A stretch of DNA of 7,903 nucleotides from Armatimonadota bacterium. GTDB lineage: Bacteria; Armatimonadota; Zipacnadia; Zipacnadales; FEN-943. A program made the position numbers and the translations under genes. This document shows, one piece after another, positions 6,109-7,903 of the stretch. The DNA lies in assembly GCA_026419655.1 (NCBI GenBank), contig JANZZA010000430.1, positions 1 to 7,903 of the forward strand. The letters run 5' to 3'. Under the pieces are notes generated by a model that worked only from the letters and a program-made list of their open reading frames with translations, was not told where the DNA came from and did not search any database. Every line of letters starts with the position of its first letter. The stretch's first letter is position 1.

Positions 6109-6648
6109 CTAGAAACGCATGCCGATGTAAGCGCGCAGGCCGTCCGCGTCCCAGTCCCAGTGGTCGGTGCCCAGGACCCAGCGCAGTTCGCCAAACCAGC
6201 GGCGGTCGGCAGACTCGGTGCCCACTACTACAAGGACACCGAGGGAGTTGTCGTGGCCGCTGCTGGTGGCGGTTGTAGGCTGGGTCTGACGGAAATCTCC
6301 GTCGAGGCGGTACAGACCAGCACCCGCGCCTACGTAGGTCAATGGATTGTTCGGTGGGCGATAGATGTAGGCAGCCTCGGCGAAGTAGTAGTTTCCGTCA
6401 AATTCAAAGGCGCTGGCGCCTGAGCGCAACGTCCCGTCGGCTTCCGCCCAGCCGGCTGATAGCAGGCAATTTCGGCCCTCATACTCCAGAGCGGCTGTCC
6501 ATCCGCCACTCAAGTCGCCGAGGTCGGCATACCCGGCCTTGAGGCGGAAGGCCTGGGCTTCCTCATCGGACAGAGTTCCTTGTCCTTCCTGTGCCCAGGC
6601 GATTGCGGCGACCAGCGTAAATACTGCCACTGCTACCAGAGTGCGCAT
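6109..6648 (-). CDS. Small outer-membrane beta-barrel protein (signal peptide, 179 aa)
   Basis: Predicted secreted protein. Residues 1-19 (MRTLVAVAVFTLVAAIAWA) form a signal peptide with an AWA-Q cleavage site. The mature part has alternating hydrophobic/polar stretches rich in Gly, Tyr and Trp (TAALEYEGRNCLLSAGWAEA, NYYFAEAAYIYRP, TYVGAGAGLYRLDG, LRAYIGMRF). It ends in Phe, the usual signal for outer-membrane barrel assembly. Size and pattern fit an eight-strand barrel of the OmpW/opacity-like or generic OMP_b-brl type, but I cannot name a family. The start is fixed by AAAGGAGG on the - strand, seven bases before the ATG at 6648; a longer frame to 6687 lacks such a site. It follows the 6763-7503 gene by 114 bases, with the terminator at 6008-6044 downstream. 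Stop codon TAG. Ligand and role unknown. Confidence 0.8.
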   Translation of the reverse strand: MRTLVAVAVFTLVAAIAWAQEGQGTLSDEEAQAFRLKAGYADLGDLSGGWTAALEYEGRNCLLSAGWAEADGTLRSGASAFEFDGNYYFAEAAYIYRPPNNPLTYVGAGAGLYRLDGDFRQTQPTTATSSGHDNSLGVLVVVGTESADRRWFGELRWVLGTDHWDWDADGLRAYIGMRF

Positions 6649-6762
6649 TGTTCTGCCTCCTTTGCTGTGACTTTTCCGGGCACACAAGCCCTTCGCGACT
6701 GCGGCCCAGCAACTGTGCCTCGCGCCAGAGGCCCCCGCGAAACACGGCTTTGCCCGACCGGC

Positions 6763-7503
6763 TTAGAACCCACTGCGGTAGGTGGCGCCCACGCCAAGGC
6801 TACCGTCAATGGTGGCGATGTCGAGGCTCAGGTTGCGCACCGGGTAGAAGCGCAAGCAGGCGTTGAAGGCATCGCCGTCGTATTCACCCTGCAGGCGGAA
6901 GCCCGATGCGGGAACCAGCTCGAGGCCGACAAAGAAACCGTCCAGGGGACTGTCATCCTCCTCGCTGCTGCCAAAGCCAGCGCTCAAACTGAACCGGGAG
7001 ATCCCTTCGGTCTCGCGCAGTTCCAGGTTTTTCGTCAGGACAACGTAAAGGGTGCGGCTCAGTTCGTCGGTGAGATCGCGCACGCCAACGGCCACTTCGG
7101 GGGCCGCGGGATTATTGGTCCACCGGCCAAGGTCAAGGTTGTATTTGGCGTTCAGGATTGTTTCGCCGCTTCCGTTGTCTCTCGGGTCCACTCGAACTGC
7201 GCCGACTTCTAGATTGCTTGTTACCGCTACGTCGGCTCCCCAGAGGTACACGTCCGTGTCTTCGTCGTTCGAGTCATTCCCTTCCAGGTCCTTAATCCAG
7301 TGGAAATACCCCTGGGCGGACATTGGTGGACCGACGAGGGCGCTAGGGACAAACACCAGTCCTGTTGACCCCAGCCAGGACGCCGCCGGCATTGTCTCGC
7401 CTCCGGGCTTCTCCCAGATGGACGTGCCGACGCCTTGGGCTAACGCCCCCAAGCATACAGTTACGCAGGATGCCGCCAGAAAAATGCGAAGGGCCGTGCG
7501 CAA
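6763..7503 (-). CDS. Predicted outer-membrane protein, YjbH-like (246 aa, TTG start)
   Basis: Signal peptide at residues 1-22 (MRTALRIFLAASCVTVCLGA, then LA), followed by a mature domain made of beta-strand-like segments ending in ATYRSGF with a C-terminal Phe. Features are GSTGLVFVPSALV (45-57), NAKYNLDLG (118-126), EVAVGVRDL (136-144), YVVLTKNLEL (153-162) and GEYDGDAFNACLRF (206-219). This layout, a TGL-x-x-x-P motif, a Val/Gly-rich strand followed by a Lys-Asn strand, and an EYDG segment, recalls YjbH-type exopolysaccharide-linked outer-membrane proteins. The match is by eye only. An ATG at 7518 is in frame, but its first codons are themselves the ribosome binding site (GGAGGTG). The TTG at 7501-7503 stands eight bases after GGAGG and is the better start. 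First gene of a two-gene - strand operon. Confidence 0.7.
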   Translation of the reverse strand: MRTALRIFLAASCVTVCLGALAQGVGTSIWEKPGGETMPAASWLGSTGLVFVPSALVGPPMSAQGYFHWIKDLEGNDSNDEDTDVYLWGADVAVTSNLEVGAVRVDPRDNGSGETILNAKYNLDLGRWTNNPAAPEVAVGVRDLTDELSRTLYVVLTKNLELRETEGISRFSLSAGFGSSEEDDSPLDGFFVGLELVPASGFRLQGEYDGDAFNACLRFYPVRNLSLDIATIDGSLGVGATYRSGF

Positions 7504-7554
7504 TCTATTCACCTCCATGGGATTGCTGGGCCGCTATACACCACCCGGGAGCAT

Positions 7555-7583
7555 ATTATAATCCTCTTTGCCCGTCCGGTCAA
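7555..7583 (-). promoter_or_regulatory. Predicted sigma70 promoter of the outer-membrane-protein operon
   Basis: On the - strand, TTGACC (7583-7578) and a perfect TATAAT (7560-7555) are separated by 17 bases. Transcription should start near 7548, giving a 5' leader of about 45 nt to the TTG start at 7503. It is the strongest promoter match in the window, suggesting high expression. No operator is obvious. Confidence 0.75.
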
Positions 7584-7670
7584 CGCTTGGGCGCTCTGGA
7601 GAACAGCCCAGTTTTCTGCGGGGGCCGTCTTAGGGATGCCAGCAAGCTAGGAGACGTGCACAAAGCTGCT
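7584..7670. other. Intergenic region upstream of the outer-membrane operon, no gene seen
   Basis: This stretch, together with 7797-7903, holds no convincing gene on either strand. It separates the - strand promoter from repeat R1 copy B. A + strand frame spans much of 7365-7883, but it runs antisense through the 5' part of a real gene and into the repeat, with no family resemblance. Confidence 0.4.
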
Positions 7671-7796
7671 TTTTCTGAAGAGGCTGTTGCAAAAGTCGCT
7701 CTACGGCCCCCAGACGCGCTACCGGGTAAAAGGTTGAGCGCACAGCGCTGTGCACCTCAGTCATTCTACGCAAGCCAACACGGGCTTTTGCAGCAG
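7671..7796. repeat. Direct repeat R1, copy B (with terminal inverted repeats)
   Basis: Same-orientation relative of 106-228. This copy preserves imperfect terminal inverted repeats: GGCTGTTGCAAAAG at 7682-7695 against CTTTTGCAGCAGTC at 7785-7798, 12 of 14 matching. They bound a 117-bp unit. Inside is a perfect 14-bp palindrome, GCACAGCGCTGTGC (7740-7753), where copy A has a different inverted pair. No target-site duplication was found. It is probably a non-autonomous mobile remnant (MITE-like). Confidence 0.6.
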
Positions 7797-7903
7797 TCCC
7801 CTGGGGGAACCCTTGTTAAAGGTTTGTCCCATGGGGCCCCTTCGCAAACTTGTTATTCTTCTTTGCAGCACGCACGCCGATGAGCTAAACCTGTTCTGGA
7901 CTA
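7797..7903. other. Window end, no gene seen
   Basis: Non-coding by eye. It has a run of short palindromes (CCCATGGG at 7828-7835, then GGGGCCCC), but no U-tract terminator, tRNA or open frame of note. It does not continue the similarity that the 5' copy of R1 shows with R2. Confidence 0.3.

Overview
The window looks like chromosomal DNA from a moderately GC-rich bacterium with two membranes. It carries four consecutive arginine-biosynthesis genes on the + strand (argC, argJ, argB, argD). On the - strand, converging on them, are two genes for secreted, beta-barrel-like outer-membrane proteins, each ending in phenylalanine. I cannot name the species. An Armatimonadota-like or other non-proteobacterial diderm is possible, but that is a guess.

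Layout. 1-735: no convincing gene; it holds diverged direct repeats and perhaps the relic of a decayed gene. 736-895: a sigma70-type promoter and a structured leader. The leader encodes a 13-residue peptide (MANSICPGARRSR) that ends in an Arg-Arg-Ser-Arg run, followed by mutually exclusive hairpins and a terminator-like stem just before argC. This has the layout of a classical ribosome-mediated attenuator for arginine. 896-4164: argC, argJ and argB, one transcription unit with short gaps. 4165-4788: a 624-bp gap with a strong intrinsic terminator and a diverged repeat pair. 4789-5985: argD, probably transcribed separately. 6008-6044: terminator of the opposing operon. 6109-7503 (-): two outer-membrane-type genes, driven by a near-consensus promoter at 7555-7583. 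7584-7903: no gene; a second copy of the repeat seen at 106-228.

How the genes work together. ArgJ moves the acetyl group from N-acetylornithine to glutamate, ArgB phosphorylates N-acetylglutamate, ArgC reduces the acyl phosphate to the semialdehyde, and ArgD transaminates it to N-acetylornithine. This is the acetyl-recycling route to ornithine. ArgB has the N-terminal helix and C-terminal signature of arginine-inhibited kinases, so feedback is predicted at enzyme level. The leader peptide adds a predicted transcriptional control that reads charged tRNA-Arg. The two outer-membrane genes have no evident link to arginine.

The main novelty candidate is the arginine leader peptide/attenuator at 772-880. 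Its start codon lies at the predicted transcription start, so the peptide may be translated from a leaderless end.
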